64,000 bases of DNA from Campylobacter concisus (GTDB lineage: Bacteria > Campylobacterota > Campylobacteria > Campylobacterales > Campylobacteraceae). This document shows, in pieces, positions 17,652 to 30,618 of the stretch (its first letter is position 1; each line of letters opens with the position of its first letter). The stretch spans positions 1,178,001-1,242,000 of the forward strand of contig NZ_CP012541.1 of the NCBI RefSeq assembly GCF_001298465.1. The letters are read 5' to 3'. The notes below the pieces were generated by a model, which worked only from the letters and a program-made list of their open reading frames with translations, made no database searches and was not told the origin of the DNA. Made by a program: the position numbers and the translations under genes.

Positions 17652-17771
17652 AGCCCGCAACGACCTACTTTTCCAACATCCCAGTAAGGGAGAGTATCAT
17701 CAGCCAGGACGAGCTTAGCTTCTTGGTTCGAGATGGAGCAAGGCGTTTCCTCGTCTGTATAGTCACGGGCA
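17652..17771 (-). rRNA. rrf: 5S ribosomal RNA
   Basis: About 120 bases, last gene of the rRNA operon. Read on the minus strand it starts TGCCCGTGACTATACAGACG and ends near GTCGTTGCGGGC, the two ends pairing as helix I; the CCATCTCGAACC core of 5S rRNA is present. Ends are approximate to a few bases. Confidence 0.92.
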
Positions 17772-17886
17772 GTGTTAAATAAAAGATATATCAGATAAAT
17801 CTCTTATTTAACACTACTTGATAAAGTTAAAAGTCATAAACAAAGTTTTATAAAAACATATCTTATTAAGTTTTTATCCTTAACAA

Positions 17887-20811
<2,925 letters not shown>

Positions 20812-21134
20812 TATATTAGATTATTCTAATTCGCATCACTTCCTTGTTAAAGATAACTTTATGTTACTATATTTAAATTCTAGCTCTCAAGACGGAAAGC
20901 ATTGACTACTATTTAGATAAGTTTTAAATCCTAAATAGATTGTGATGTCAAACTTTTGCATTAAATGCAAAGAGAATAGAAATTTAAATCTTTAACAAGT
21001 CCTGTAAAATTGTTTTTAAAACTTGCTTGTGACTATTAACAATATTAATTAAAAGAACATTTAGACAAAAGTCTAATTAGAAAGTTTAAAAATTTAAGCT
21101 CTCTAATTAGACTTAATACGGTTAAACTATTTTA

Positions 21135-21210
21135 TGGTGGAGAATAGCGGGATCGAACCGCTGACCTCCTGCGTGCAAAGCAGGCGCTCTCCCAGCTGAG
21201 CTAATTCCCC
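21135..21210 (-). tRNA. tRNA-Ala (anticodon TGC)
   Basis: A 76-base tRNA with encoded CCA. The acceptor stem GGGGAAT pairs with ATTCTCC (one G-T pair), the anticodon loop reads CTTTGCACG, and the T loop is GGTTCGATCCC. It lies between tRNA-Ile and 23S in the transcribed spacer. Confidence 0.97.
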
Positions 21211-21222
21211 AATTAAATTCTC

Positions 21223-21299
21223 TGGTGGGCCTAACAAGACTTGAACTTGTGACCTCACCCTTATCAGGGGTGCACTCTAACCAGCTGAGCTATAGGCCC
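21223..21299 (-). tRNA. tRNA-Ile (anticodon GAT)
   Basis: A 77-base tRNA with encoded CCA. Acceptor stem GGGCCTA pairs with TAGGCCC, and the anticodon loop is CTGATAA. It is the first tRNA after 16S in the direction of transcription, 12 bases before tRNA-Ala. Confidence 0.97.
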
Positions 21300-21392
21300 C
21301 TATAGGTCTATCAATCTTTCAAAACTAAACAAGGATGATTGAGAATATCTTTCTTATAGATATCTTGTGAGAGAATATCTATATGTACTCTA

Positions 21393-22906
<1,514 letters not shown>

Positions 22907-23146
22907 ATTACCTATCTAATAGACAGGATTTTTATTATGAAGTTTTTAATCAAAAAAACTTTTAGTTTTTATATTAGTTTGTCTAATCTATTATTTAATC
23001 ATAATAGACTGGCTCAATCGATCACTTGTTTAGATTTCAAAGATTGACTAATAGTTTAACAATTGTAAGTTAAAAGAACAACGATAAAAAGAAAAGGCTT
23101 TATTAACCAATGAAGTTAAAGGTGGTTTCTTGTTTCGTGAGCTGGA

Positions 23147-23152
23147 ATTATA
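23147..23152 (-). promoter_or_regulatory. Probable rRNA operon -10 element
   Basis: On the minus strand TATAAT lies in GTATATAATTCCAGC, about 240 bases upstream of mature 16S. The 350-base gap 22907-23257 otherwise holds only the AT-rich rRNA leader, with an inverted-repeat-like stretch around 22950-23005 that could pair with the 16S 3' flank for processing. No -35 box is obvious. Confidence 0.5.
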
Positions 23153-23257
23153 TACGAGCAATACTTAAAGATAGTTGAAATATTTAGGGAATTTTAGAAA
23201 AAATTGTTAGGCGCTTAAAAATTTTAAAGTATGTATTTTTATTATAGGTTTAAGGGT

Positions 23258-23959
23258 TTAGTTTATATATGCGTATCCACTTCTTTTTTCTATATTTATA
23301 GAGGCCACATTATTATTTTTATCTGTTAAAACTATCTTACAATCACCTTTTAATAGTCTTGAATAAGGCCTTTTTGCTCCTTTATTGCCAGTAACACTTA
23401 CCACTCTCATAGGCCTACCTAATTCATCAAAATCAATGGTTTGCGTTTTGCCTTTTCCGCAACTACCGACAAATTTAACCGATTTTATGCCATATTTTTT
23501 TTCAATATTTAAATCTGTATTAATTTTATTACAATAGGATTGAGGAATGCCTCTCCAGCCCGCACTTAAAAATTTATTTGACTTTTGCGTATCGATGGCA
23601 ACCTCTTCTTTGGAATTTAAGTTACCACTAAATTTATTACCACTACCTCTTTTATCATAAAAAATACTATATTTCCAAGATTTAACTCCAGGCTCATCTA
23701 CAGAGCACTCTTGCAAACTAGTGTCATTAATAGCTATCCCCCATCTCATTTTAAACCAAAATTTTTCATTTTCTGAATATACAAATTTATCATCTTGCAT
23801 GGCAAGGTGCTGGGCGTACCTTATATGCGTTAGCATCTGTGTAGCTGCCTCTCTAGCTCCATTTATTTCTAGCCTTGGTATGATCATTGCTGCAAGTATG
23901 CCTACGGCAATAATCACAAAGATAAGCTCTATAACAGTAAAACCCTTGTTTTTATGCAT
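23258..23959 (-). CDS. Type II/IV pseudopilin-like protein, competence-associated
   Basis: A 233-residue protein with a class III prepilin leader: MHKNKG then FTVIELIFVIIAVGILAAMI, giving cleavage after Gly6, methylated Phe1 and the Glu5 needed for assembly. The rest is periplasmic with at least four cysteines (near residues 85, 143, 166 and 206) that could make disulfides. It is probably processed by the peptidase encoded at 14039. Campylobacter lacks type IV pili but has Cts competence pseudopilins such as CtsG and CtsT; this protein most resembles that class in size, but I cannot say which one. It abuts the next gene by one base. Confidence 0.85.
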   Translation of the reverse strand: MHKNKGFTVIELIFVIIAVGILAAMIIPRLEINGAREAATQMLTHIRYAQHLAMQDDKFVYSENEKFWFKMRWGIAINDTSLQECSVDEPGVKSWKYSIFYDKRGSGNKFSGNLNSKEEVAIDTQKSNKFLSAGWRGIPQSYCNKINTDLNIEKKYGIKSVKFVGSCGKGKTQTIDFDELGRPMRVVSVTGNKGAKRPYSRLLKGDCKIVLTDKNNNVASINIEKRSGYAYIN

Positions 23960-25177
23960 CTACCTGCCTCTTATGTCAAAATTTGCAATTACTTTTCCCA
24001 TTTTTTCTATGCAAAATTTTGATTTTCCATTTAGATCGACGCTTAATAATAAATTTTTAGACTCATCTCTTACATCTATACCATAAAATTTAAGTCTTAA
24101 TGCAAGCTTTTTATTGTCAGTGTATAAATCCTTGATTTCCGCTTCTTTTAATTTATCAGCAAGCTCTTTTACAATATCAAATTTATAGACAAAATGCTTT
24201 GTTGGATTATCCAAAAATAGGTAAAAAATTTGATTAAATACAATCATCGACCAGTTTATAGCCAGAAAAAGCATCACTAAAGTCGTACAAATTTTATAGC
24301 CTTTTCTAAATTTTGGCAATCTTACGCGATACGAATTAAAAAAAACTCTTACCATAAGTGGCGTTGCGATCACGCAAAACGGCAAAAACTGCTCAAGCTC
24401 TAGCCTTTGGCGCACTGAGACTATCATACAAAAGCAAAATGAGCAAATCGCAATAAACCATAAAAGATCCTTCTTTTCCTTAACCCAAATTCTATAAATA
24501 GTATAGACAAAAAAGATAAAAACAAACGGTGAAAAAACAGCGGCAAAGATACCAAAAGTATCAATGAAGTGTCCACTTGGCCTACCATTTGTATCAAAGC
24601 CAAAAAAGTAAAGCGTGAGTAAAAATAAAATAGCACTTAGCCAAGCAAGCGGAGGCCTTCTTTTATAAAGTGAAAATATAAAAAATCCTGCGTAAAATAT
24701 CAAAAAATCGCCATCTATAAAAAAAGAAAGGCAAAAAAATACTACAAATAAAATTTTATTTTTAACATGGAAAAAGTATATACATAGGAGCGCCAGCATA
24801 ACGCAAAGCCCAGCATTATTGACGATAAGAGCTGAAGCTAACGTGCCAGGAAGTAAGATAAAAAACAATACCGCAATAAGTCTGTCAAACTTTAATTTAA
24901 TGTAAAATTTGCTTATCTTATACATTAAAACGACACTTATGACATGAAAAGCAATCATCACAGATCTTAGAGCAATATCTGTTTGACCAAAAATTTGAAC
25001 GCTTAAGTTTAAAACATGACTAAGAAAATTTTGTTTGTTAAAAAAAATTTCAGCTTCACTATAACTTATGCTAAGAGAATTTGCCGTATAAAGTAAAAAT
25101 ATACAATCAATCAAACATATTAAAAATACGCTAAAGGCGACGTGATGTCCAACAAATTCTCTAAATTTATCTAGCAA
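23960..25177 (-). CDS. GT39/ArnT-like polytopic membrane protein
   Basis: A 405-residue protein with about nine or ten membrane helices, then a soluble C-terminal domain of some 90 residues. The first periplasmic loop (SLSISYSEAEIFF) has a Glu-containing motif where dolichyl-phosphate mannosyl/arabinosyl transferases of the GT-C fold carry their catalytic acid, and the helix pattern is GT39-like. The acceptor is unknown. It sits directly upstream of the pseudopilin gene (stop and start adjacent), so it may be co-transcribed with it. Function remains tentative. Confidence 0.6.
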   Translation of the reverse strand: MLDKFREFVGHHVAFSVFLICLIDCIFLLYTANSLSISYSEAEIFFNKQNFLSHVLNLSVQIFGQTDIALRSVMIAFHVISVVLMYKISKFYIKLKFDRLIAVLFFILLPGTLASALIVNNAGLCVMLALLCIYFFHVKNKILFVVFFCLSFFIDGDFLIFYAGFFIFSLYKRRPPLAWLSAILFLLTLYFFGFDTNGRPSGHFIDTFGIFAAVFSPFVFIFFVYTIYRIWVKEKKDLLWFIAICSFCFCMIVSVRQRLELEQFLPFCVIATPLMVRVFFNSYRVRLPKFRKGYKICTTLVMLFLAINWSMIVFNQIFYLFLDNPTKHFVYKFDIVKELADKLKEAEIKDLYTDNKKLALRLKFYGIDVRDESKNLLLSVDLNGKSKFCIEKMGKVIANFDIRGR

Positions 25178-25186
25178 AAATTTTCC

Positions 25187-25627
25187 TTAAATATGTATAT
25201 CCCAAAAAAACTCGATCCAATCGTGAGCTTCTTTTACCTTAAATTCTGGTAAAAGCAGAGCTTTCTCTTTATAAAAGACGGTCGCTATTTTGATATCTAA
25301 ATTTGGATAACGCTTAAGTAGCTCTCTTTTTATCTCGACCATGCTCTCTCCACTATCGATGATATCATCGACGAGCAAAATTTTAGTGTATTTGCTAAGA
25401 TCTGGTACGTTAAAGATATTAATAGTATCAAGCTTATTTGTATCTTCGTAATGGATAGAATTTAGGGTAAATAAATTCCTATTATTAAGCGCAACAGCTA
25501 GCGAGTGGCCAAGCGTTAGACCGCCTCTTGCCACAGCTAGTATCACCTCTGGATCAAACTCGTCTTTTATCTGTTTTGCCATCTTTTTAGTATCAACGGC
25601 AAATTCATCGTAGCTATAAAATATCAT
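25187..25627 (-). CDS. Purine phosphoribosyltransferase (xanthine/hypoxanthine/guanine type)
   Basis: A 146-residue type I phosphoribosyltransferase. The PRPP-binding motif is ILLVDDIIDSGESM at about residues 83-96, and the pyrophosphate loop is AVARGGLTLG near residue 34. It would convert free purine bases to nucleotides. The adjacent NCS2 permease gene, 13 bases away, supports a purine salvage role; the pair corresponds to C. jejuni Cj1369-Cj1370 (recalled). The exact base specificity cannot be read from sequence. Confidence 0.88.
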   Translation of the reverse strand: MIFYSYDEFAVDTKKMAKQIKDEFDPEVILAVARGGLTLGHSLAVALNNRNLFTLNSIHYEDTNKLDTINIFNVPDLSKYTKILLVDDIIDSGESMVEIKRELLKRYPNLDIKIATVFYKEKALLLPEFKVKEAHDWIEFFWDIHI

Positions 25628-25639
25628 CTTTCTTCCTTA

Positions 25640-26932
25640 TCAATGCACTAAAAATACGATAAAACTAATGAGCGCTAGCACGACTACGCCTAAATTTATA
25701 TCGCTAAATTCTCTCTTTATGAGCTTAACTATGACGTATGACATAAAGCCAAATGCAAGGCCGTTTGTGATCGAATAAGTAAGCGGGATGAGCACAACTA
25801 TGAAAAATGTCGCAACAGCAATGGCTGGATCTTTAAAATTTATACTAGCAAGCTCAGCAAACATAAGCACGCCAACCATCACAAGGATCGGATAAATGGC
25901 ATTGCCAGGAATCGCTTTAAAAAGTGGCAACATAAATAATGTAAGTATAAATAAAAGTCCGCAAAATACAGCCGTTAGACCAGTTCTACCGCCCTCTTCT
26001 ACACCGCTAGCACTCTCTACAAACGATGTGGTCGTACTTACGCCTACAAGTGAGCCAGCTGCCGTAGCAATAGCGTCAGCTTCAAGAGTTTTTTCAAGTT
26101 TTACGACGCCATCTTTTTTGTTTTCATCAAAAATTCCAGCCCTCGTGCCTACACCAGCTAGTGTGCCTATCGAGTCAAAAAGATCGGTCACAAAAAATGT
26201 GATAACAACTGGCAGCAAGGCTAGACTAAGCGCGCCTTTTATGTCAAGCTCTAAAAATATCGGAGAGATAGAGGCTGGAGTTGAGAAAATTTCTGTTGGA
26301 TGAGGAGCGATACCAAGCACCCAAGCTATTACTGAAGTAGCAAGCACAGCTAGGATAAACGCGCCCTTTATCTTCCACGCCCAAAAGAAAATAACTAAAA
26401 ATAGTCCCAAAACGCCAAGAAGTACGTTTGGATCTTTGAAATTTCCTATACCAACCAAAACTGCGTCGCTATTTACAATAAAACCCATTTGCTGAAATGC
26501 CACAAAGCTGATAAATGTGCCTATGCCAGCGCTTATCGCCCTTCTTAGATCAAGTGGGATGGATCTAATTATCCACATTCTAAAATTTGTAAACGAAAGC
26601 ACGACAAATATCACACCACTTAAGAAAACAACGCCAAGAGCCGTTTGCCAAGGCACTTTCATACCGATGCAAAGACCAAATGTAAAATAAGCATTAAGCC
26701 CCATACCAACGCTCATCGCAACTGGCGTGTTCGCCCAAAGACCATTTAATACAGTAGAAAATATGGTAATTAGCGCTGTTGCAGTGATGAGTGCCTCATA
26801 AGGCATGCCAGTTTTGCTCATAATGATCGCATTTACCGGCACAATATACATCATCGCTAAAAACGTCGTAAGTCCCGCTCCAAATTCCTGCTTCACACTT
26901 GTTTTATTTTGTGCTAAGTCAAAAAATTTCAC
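25640..26932 (-). CDS. NCS2/AzgA-family purine permease
   Basis: A 430-residue protein with about 12-14 membrane helices. Family features include TGMPYEALITATALITIFST, GMGLNAYFTF near residue 75, FVTDLFDSIGTLAGV near residue 245 and the TTSFVESASGVEEGGRTGL block near residue 300, all typical of AzgA/PbuG adenine, guanine and hypoxanthine transporters. It lies between mqnE and the phosphoribosyltransferase gene. Since the futalosine menaquinone pathway releases adenine or hypoxanthine, these three genes together look like a purine recycling group. Confidence 0.92.
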   Translation of the reverse strand: MKFFDLAQNKTSVKQEFGAGLTTFLAMMYIVPVNAIIMSKTGMPYEALITATALITIFSTVLNGLWANTPVAMSVGMGLNAYFTFGLCIGMKVPWQTALGVVFLSGVIFVVLSFTNFRMWIIRSIPLDLRRAISAGIGTFISFVAFQQMGFIVNSDAVLVGIGNFKDPNVLLGVLGLFLVIFFWAWKIKGAFILAVLATSVIAWVLGIAPHPTEIFSTPASISPIFLELDIKGALSLALLPVVITFFVTDLFDSIGTLAGVGTRAGIFDENKKDGVVKLEKTLEADAIATAAGSLVGVSTTTSFVESASGVEEGGRTGLTAVFCGLLFILTLFMLPLFKAIPGNAIYPILVMVGVLMFAELASINFKDPAIAVATFFIVVLIPLTYSITNGLAFGFMSYVIVKLIKREFSDINLGVVVLALISFIVFLVH

Positions 26933-26944
26933 CCCAAGCTCCTT

Positions 26945-28006
26945 TTAGTAAATTTTAAGTTCGTTATATAAGCTATCACGCTCAACCGGCGTAAAACCAG
27001 ATGTCTTTATGAGATCACAAAATGTCTTTAGTGTAACGCCATTTGCGCTATTTGCGCCAGCTGCACTTTGGATGCTCTCTTTTTCTATCGTGCCATCAAG
27101 ATCATCAGCGCCAAATTCCTGAGCGATCATCGCCAAATTTAGCGTCGAAGTGGCCCAGTAAGCTTTGATATGAGGAACATTATCTAGCACAAGACGTGAG
27201 ATCGCCAGAGTCTTTAAAATTTCAGCTGATCCTAGAAATTTCACATCTTTTAAGTAGTTATTTTCTCTTTGATAGACAAGCGGGATAAACGCGTTAAAAC
27301 CGCCAGTTTCATCCTGCAATTCTCTAATCCTTAGCATATGATCGATCCTGTTACCGCGACTTTCTATGTGACCAAAAAGCATTGTTGCGTTGCTTTGTTT
27401 GCCGTGATCGTGCCACATTTTATGGATCTTTAGCCAGTTTTCGCTACTTACTTTGCCTTTGCAAATTTTAGCTCTGACCTCTTCATCAAAAATTTCAGCC
27501 CCGCCGCCTGGCATGCTATCGACGCCGTATTCGAGCATCTTCTCTATCACCTCATCATAGCTTAAGCCGTAATGTCTTGATAAAAAGTCGATCTCGGCTG
27601 CCGTCATCGCCTTTACGTGAAGGTCTGGATGGGCTACCTTTATCTTTTTAAAAATTTCTAAGTACCACTGCCAGCCACTTTTTGCGTTGTGGGCAGAGAC
27701 AATGTGTATCTCCTTTACGCCGTGACTCACGCTCTCATCAACGATCTTTAAAATTTCTTCGTGGCTCATTAGATATGGGTTTGGATTTTTTCTGTGAGCC
27801 GAAAATGCGCAAAATTTACAGATATCAGCACACATATTTGTTGGATTGATATGGCGATTTACATTAAAAAAGACCTTGTTGCCATGCAGTTTTCTACGTT
27901 TTTTATCGGCAAATTTAGCCAAGGTAAAAAGATCAAGCTCATAAAGCGAAAAAGCCTCTTGTTTGCTTAATCTCTCGCCACTTTCTAGTTTTTGTAATAG
28001 ATTCAT
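26945..28006 (-). CDS. mqnE: Aminodeoxyfutalosine synthase MqnE (radical SAM)
   Basis: A 353-residue radical SAM enzyme of the futalosine route to menaquinone; it joins 3-(1-carboxyvinyloxy)benzoate to SAM-derived adenosine. The 4Fe-4S motif is CADICKFCAF (CxxxCxxC) near residue 58. The C-terminal YWATSTLNLAMIAQEFGADD segment separates MqnE from MqnC. Gene order with permease, phosphoribosyltransferase, the GlnD-like gene and glmS matches C. jejuni Cj1366-Cj1370 (recalled). It is divergent from the GlnD-like gene across 113 bases, which must contain promoters for both. Confidence 0.93.
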   Translation of the reverse strand: MNLLQKLESGERLSKQEAFSLYELDLFTLAKFADKKRRKLHGNKVFFNVNRHINPTNMCADICKFCAFSAHRKNPNPYLMSHEEILKIVDESVSHGVKEIHIVSAHNAKSGWQWYLEIFKKIKVAHPDLHVKAMTAAEIDFLSRHYGLSYDEVIEKMLEYGVDSMPGGGAEIFDEEVRAKICKGKVSSENWLKIHKMWHDHGKQSNATMLFGHIESRGNRIDHMLRIRELQDETGGFNAFIPLVYQRENNYLKDVKFLGSAEILKTLAISRLVLDNVPHIKAYWATSTLNLAMIAQEFGADDLDGTIEKESIQSAAGANSANGVTLKTFCDLIKTSGFTPVERDSLYNELKIY

Positions 28007-28119
28007 TATTTATATCGTCCTAAAGCTGAACTTAAGGCTTCATTATAAGCAAATAAAGCTTTGTTTTTGCAAAAATTATGTAACATTTGCCAAGATATTT
28101 TTAACAATGGAAACATTAA

Positions 28120-30615
28120 ATGCTGTCTGATAAAAGTACCAAAAATAGCGATAATTATTTAAAAATCAAAGAGAAATTTCTTGATTTTAAAGCAAATTTA
28201 CCAAAACATTTTCAAAAAAATCAGGGTAGAAATTTTGCAAATTTTTTAGCCAAAGAATACGATGATTTTATAAAATCTTATTTAAATGAAACTATGCGAG
28301 ATTTTTTTGATGATTTTATTCCGCAAAATGACAGCTTTGCTTTTAGTGTTTTAGCTACTGGAAAATACGCTCAAACACTACTTAGCGCAAATAGTGAGCT
28401 TGAAATTTTACTAGTTTATAAAAATTTAAAAGGCTATAACATAAAGAATTTCTTAAAAGAATTTAGCGAAATTTTAAGTAGCTCTGGAATAAATTTTTAT
28501 ATAAAAAGTGTTGAAATAGATGAAATTTTTACAAATTACAAAGACGATCTCAAATTTAAAAGCGAAACATCGCAAGTCCGATATATCTGTGGTTCAAAAA
28601 GCCTCTACCGCTTAGTAAAAAGCGAGATCATAAAATTAAAAGAATTTGATAAAAAAGCCTTTTTAAACTACCATTTAAAGGCGTTTTTGCCATTTTCTAG
28701 CATCAGCTACTTAGCCCAAGAGCCAAATTTAAAAAGTGGCTTTGGAGGAATCGATGAAATTTACCACTTAAACTGCATACTAAACTGCCTAGATAGCGAC
28801 GTTTCTGTTAGATCTCAAGCCCTAAAAGTGATGAATGAAAAAGAGATCGCTAGCTTTAACCTAAATGTAGACTTTTTATTAAGCTTGCTAAGTGCTTTAA
28901 ATTTAACCCAAAACACCGATACTTTCAGCGCTTCAAGTGTTGAGATCACGACAAATTTCATGCAAACAAAGTCCAAAAAACTCCAAGACAATGAGAGTGT
29001 TATCAGCCAAAAAATGCTAAGCTCAATGAATAATGTCGCTATTTATTCAAGGTTTATCGTCGCTTCTCTTTGCAGGCCATTTTTCAAAAGCGAGCTAAGT
29101 TTTGAGCAGAGAAAATTTGCTAGGTTAAAAAATGGCTTTTACGAAGTAAATGGCGTCATCTACGTACCTTTACATAAAAAGCCAGCACTCATAGAAAAGC
29201 TAATATCCGAGCTTTTGGAGCTAAAAGATGTGGACTATAAATTTGACATAAGTGCGATCTTTTACATCAAGCGAGCCATCATCACAAAAAGCGGCTTGGA
29301 GTGCGCTATAAGCGAGTTTAAGAAGATATTTTTAAGAGAAAATTCCTACGCTATTTTAAAGTCCTTACTCGATGCGCAGATGATACAAATTTTGATAAAA
29401 CCCATGGAGCACATCAGCCAGCTGGCTCAGTACGACGGCTATCACGAGTTTACAGTCGATGAGCATAGCGTCTTAAGCGTCAAATTTCTTGAAAATATAA
29501 AAGATAAATTTATAAAAAATCTCTATACCGAGCTTTGCTTGGAGGGCAAGACGATACTAAAGATCGTGACTTTAATGCACGACGTTGGCAAGGGGCTTGG
29601 TAAAGACCACGCAAATATCGGCGCAAATATCTTTAGAGCATACGCAAACAAGCTAAATTTAAGCCAAAAGGCGGTAAATATCGGCGTCATTTTGATAAAA
29701 TATCACACGCTAATGAGCAACGTCTCAAACAGAGAGGACATTTATTCCCAACGCGTTATATTTGCTTTTATCTCAAAGCTTGGCGACAAGCAGGTTTTAA
29801 AACTGCTTTACATCCTTAGCTACTGCGTGATAAACGCGACAAATGAGAGGCTCTATAACGCCTACACAGCTAAACTTTTAAGAGAGCTTTATGAAATTTC
29901 TCTTAGTGCATTTAGCGATGAAAATTTACTAGACGAAGCGACAAGGCGCGTAAAAAAAGAGCAGTCTATAAAACGAAATAGCGAGTTTTTGGCGCTTGAA
30001 CCAAGCTTGCAAGAGAAAATTTTTAAAATCACATCAAATCTTGTCTTTATAAAATATAGTGCGAGTGAGATCATAAATTTAAGCAAGACTGCAGATAGCT
30101 TAGATGCGACAGAAATTTTTATAAATAACTCTAAAAATTTAAGCATTCAGATCTATACAAAAAAGAGCCTAAATTTAAGCGCCCTGCTCTATGAATTTGC
30201 TAAATTCGACTTGGCATACATGGAAATTTTTGAGCTATTTGAGAAAAAATTTTATATCAGGCTTGATTTTAACCAAAATGTTAAAAAAGAGGAGCTTGAA
30301 ATTACTAAAAATTTAGCTCTAAAATCCTTAAATAGCGAGGTTTTAAAAGAGCCTTTGAAACCAAATATTAACAAAGATGAGATAAACTTCGAGCTAAATC
30401 ACTCTAAAGATTACGCCAAACTTAGCATCAACGCAAAAGATCAGCGCGGGCTAATGGCTTATGTGATGAGTGTTTTTGACAGGCTTCATTTTCAAGTCAC
30501 GAGTGCTAGAATCCAAACGGTCAAAAATAGAACAAGAAATCTCTTTTTGATCGAGAAAAACGAGCGACTTGAGAGTAAAGGCGAAGAGATATTAAATTTA
30601 TTAATAAGCGAGTAA
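28120..30615 (+). CDS. GlnD-like protein with degenerate nucleotidyltransferase, intact HD and ACT domains
   Basis: An 831-residue protein with the layout of PII uridylyltransferase/uridylyl-removing enzyme: N-terminal nucleotidyltransferase-like region (about residues 70-250), HD phosphohydrolase domain (LMHDVGKG with His-Asp at about 487-488, and a further histidine in IKYHTLM) and a C-terminal ACT domain (about 760-831). The nucleotidyltransferase site is altered: where GlnD has a Gly-rich turn followed by SDIDLLI, this protein has SELEILL (residues 92-98), both catalytic Asp replaced by Glu. It may have only hydrolase and amino-acid-sensing activity. It ends three bases before glmS. Confidence 0.85.
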   Translation: MLSDKSTKNSDNYLKIKEKFLDFKANLPKHFQKNQGRNFANFLAKEYDDFIKSYLNETMRDFFDDFIPQNDSFAFSVLATGKYAQTLLSANSELEILLVYKNLKGYNIKNFLKEFSEILSSSGINFYIKSVEIDEIFTNYKDDLKFKSETSQVRYICGSKSLYRLVKSEIIKLKEFDKKAFLNYHLKAFLPFSSISYLAQEPNLKSGFGGIDEIYHLNCILNCLDSDVSVRSQALKVMNEKEIASFNLNVDFLLSLLSALNLTQNTDTFSASSVEITTNFMQTKSKKLQDNESVISQKMLSSMNNVAIYSRFIVASLCRPFFKSELSFEQRKFARLKNGFYEVNGVIYVPLHKKPALIEKLISELLELKDVDYKFDISAIFYIKRAIITKSGLECAISEFKKIFLRENSYAILKSLLDAQMIQILIKPMEHISQLAQYDGYHEFTVDEHSVLSVKFLENIKDKFIKNLYTELCLEGKTILKIVTLMHDVGKGLGKDHANIGANIFRAYANKLNLSQKAVNIGVILIKYHTLMSNVSNREDIYSQRVIFAFISKLGDKQVLKLLYILSYCVINATNERLYNAYTAKLLRELYEISLSAFSDENLLDEATRRVKKEQSIKRNSEFLALEPSLQEKIFKITSNLVFIKYSASEIINLSKTADSLDATEIFINNSKNLSIQIYTKKSLNLSALLYEFAKFDLAYMEIFELFEKKFYIRLDFNQNVKKEELEITKNLALKSLNSEVLKEPLKPNINKDEINFELNHSKDYAKLSINAKDQRGLMAYVMSVFDRLHFQVTSARIQTVKNRTRNLFLIEKNERLESKGEEILNLLISE

Positions 30616-30618
30616 AAC

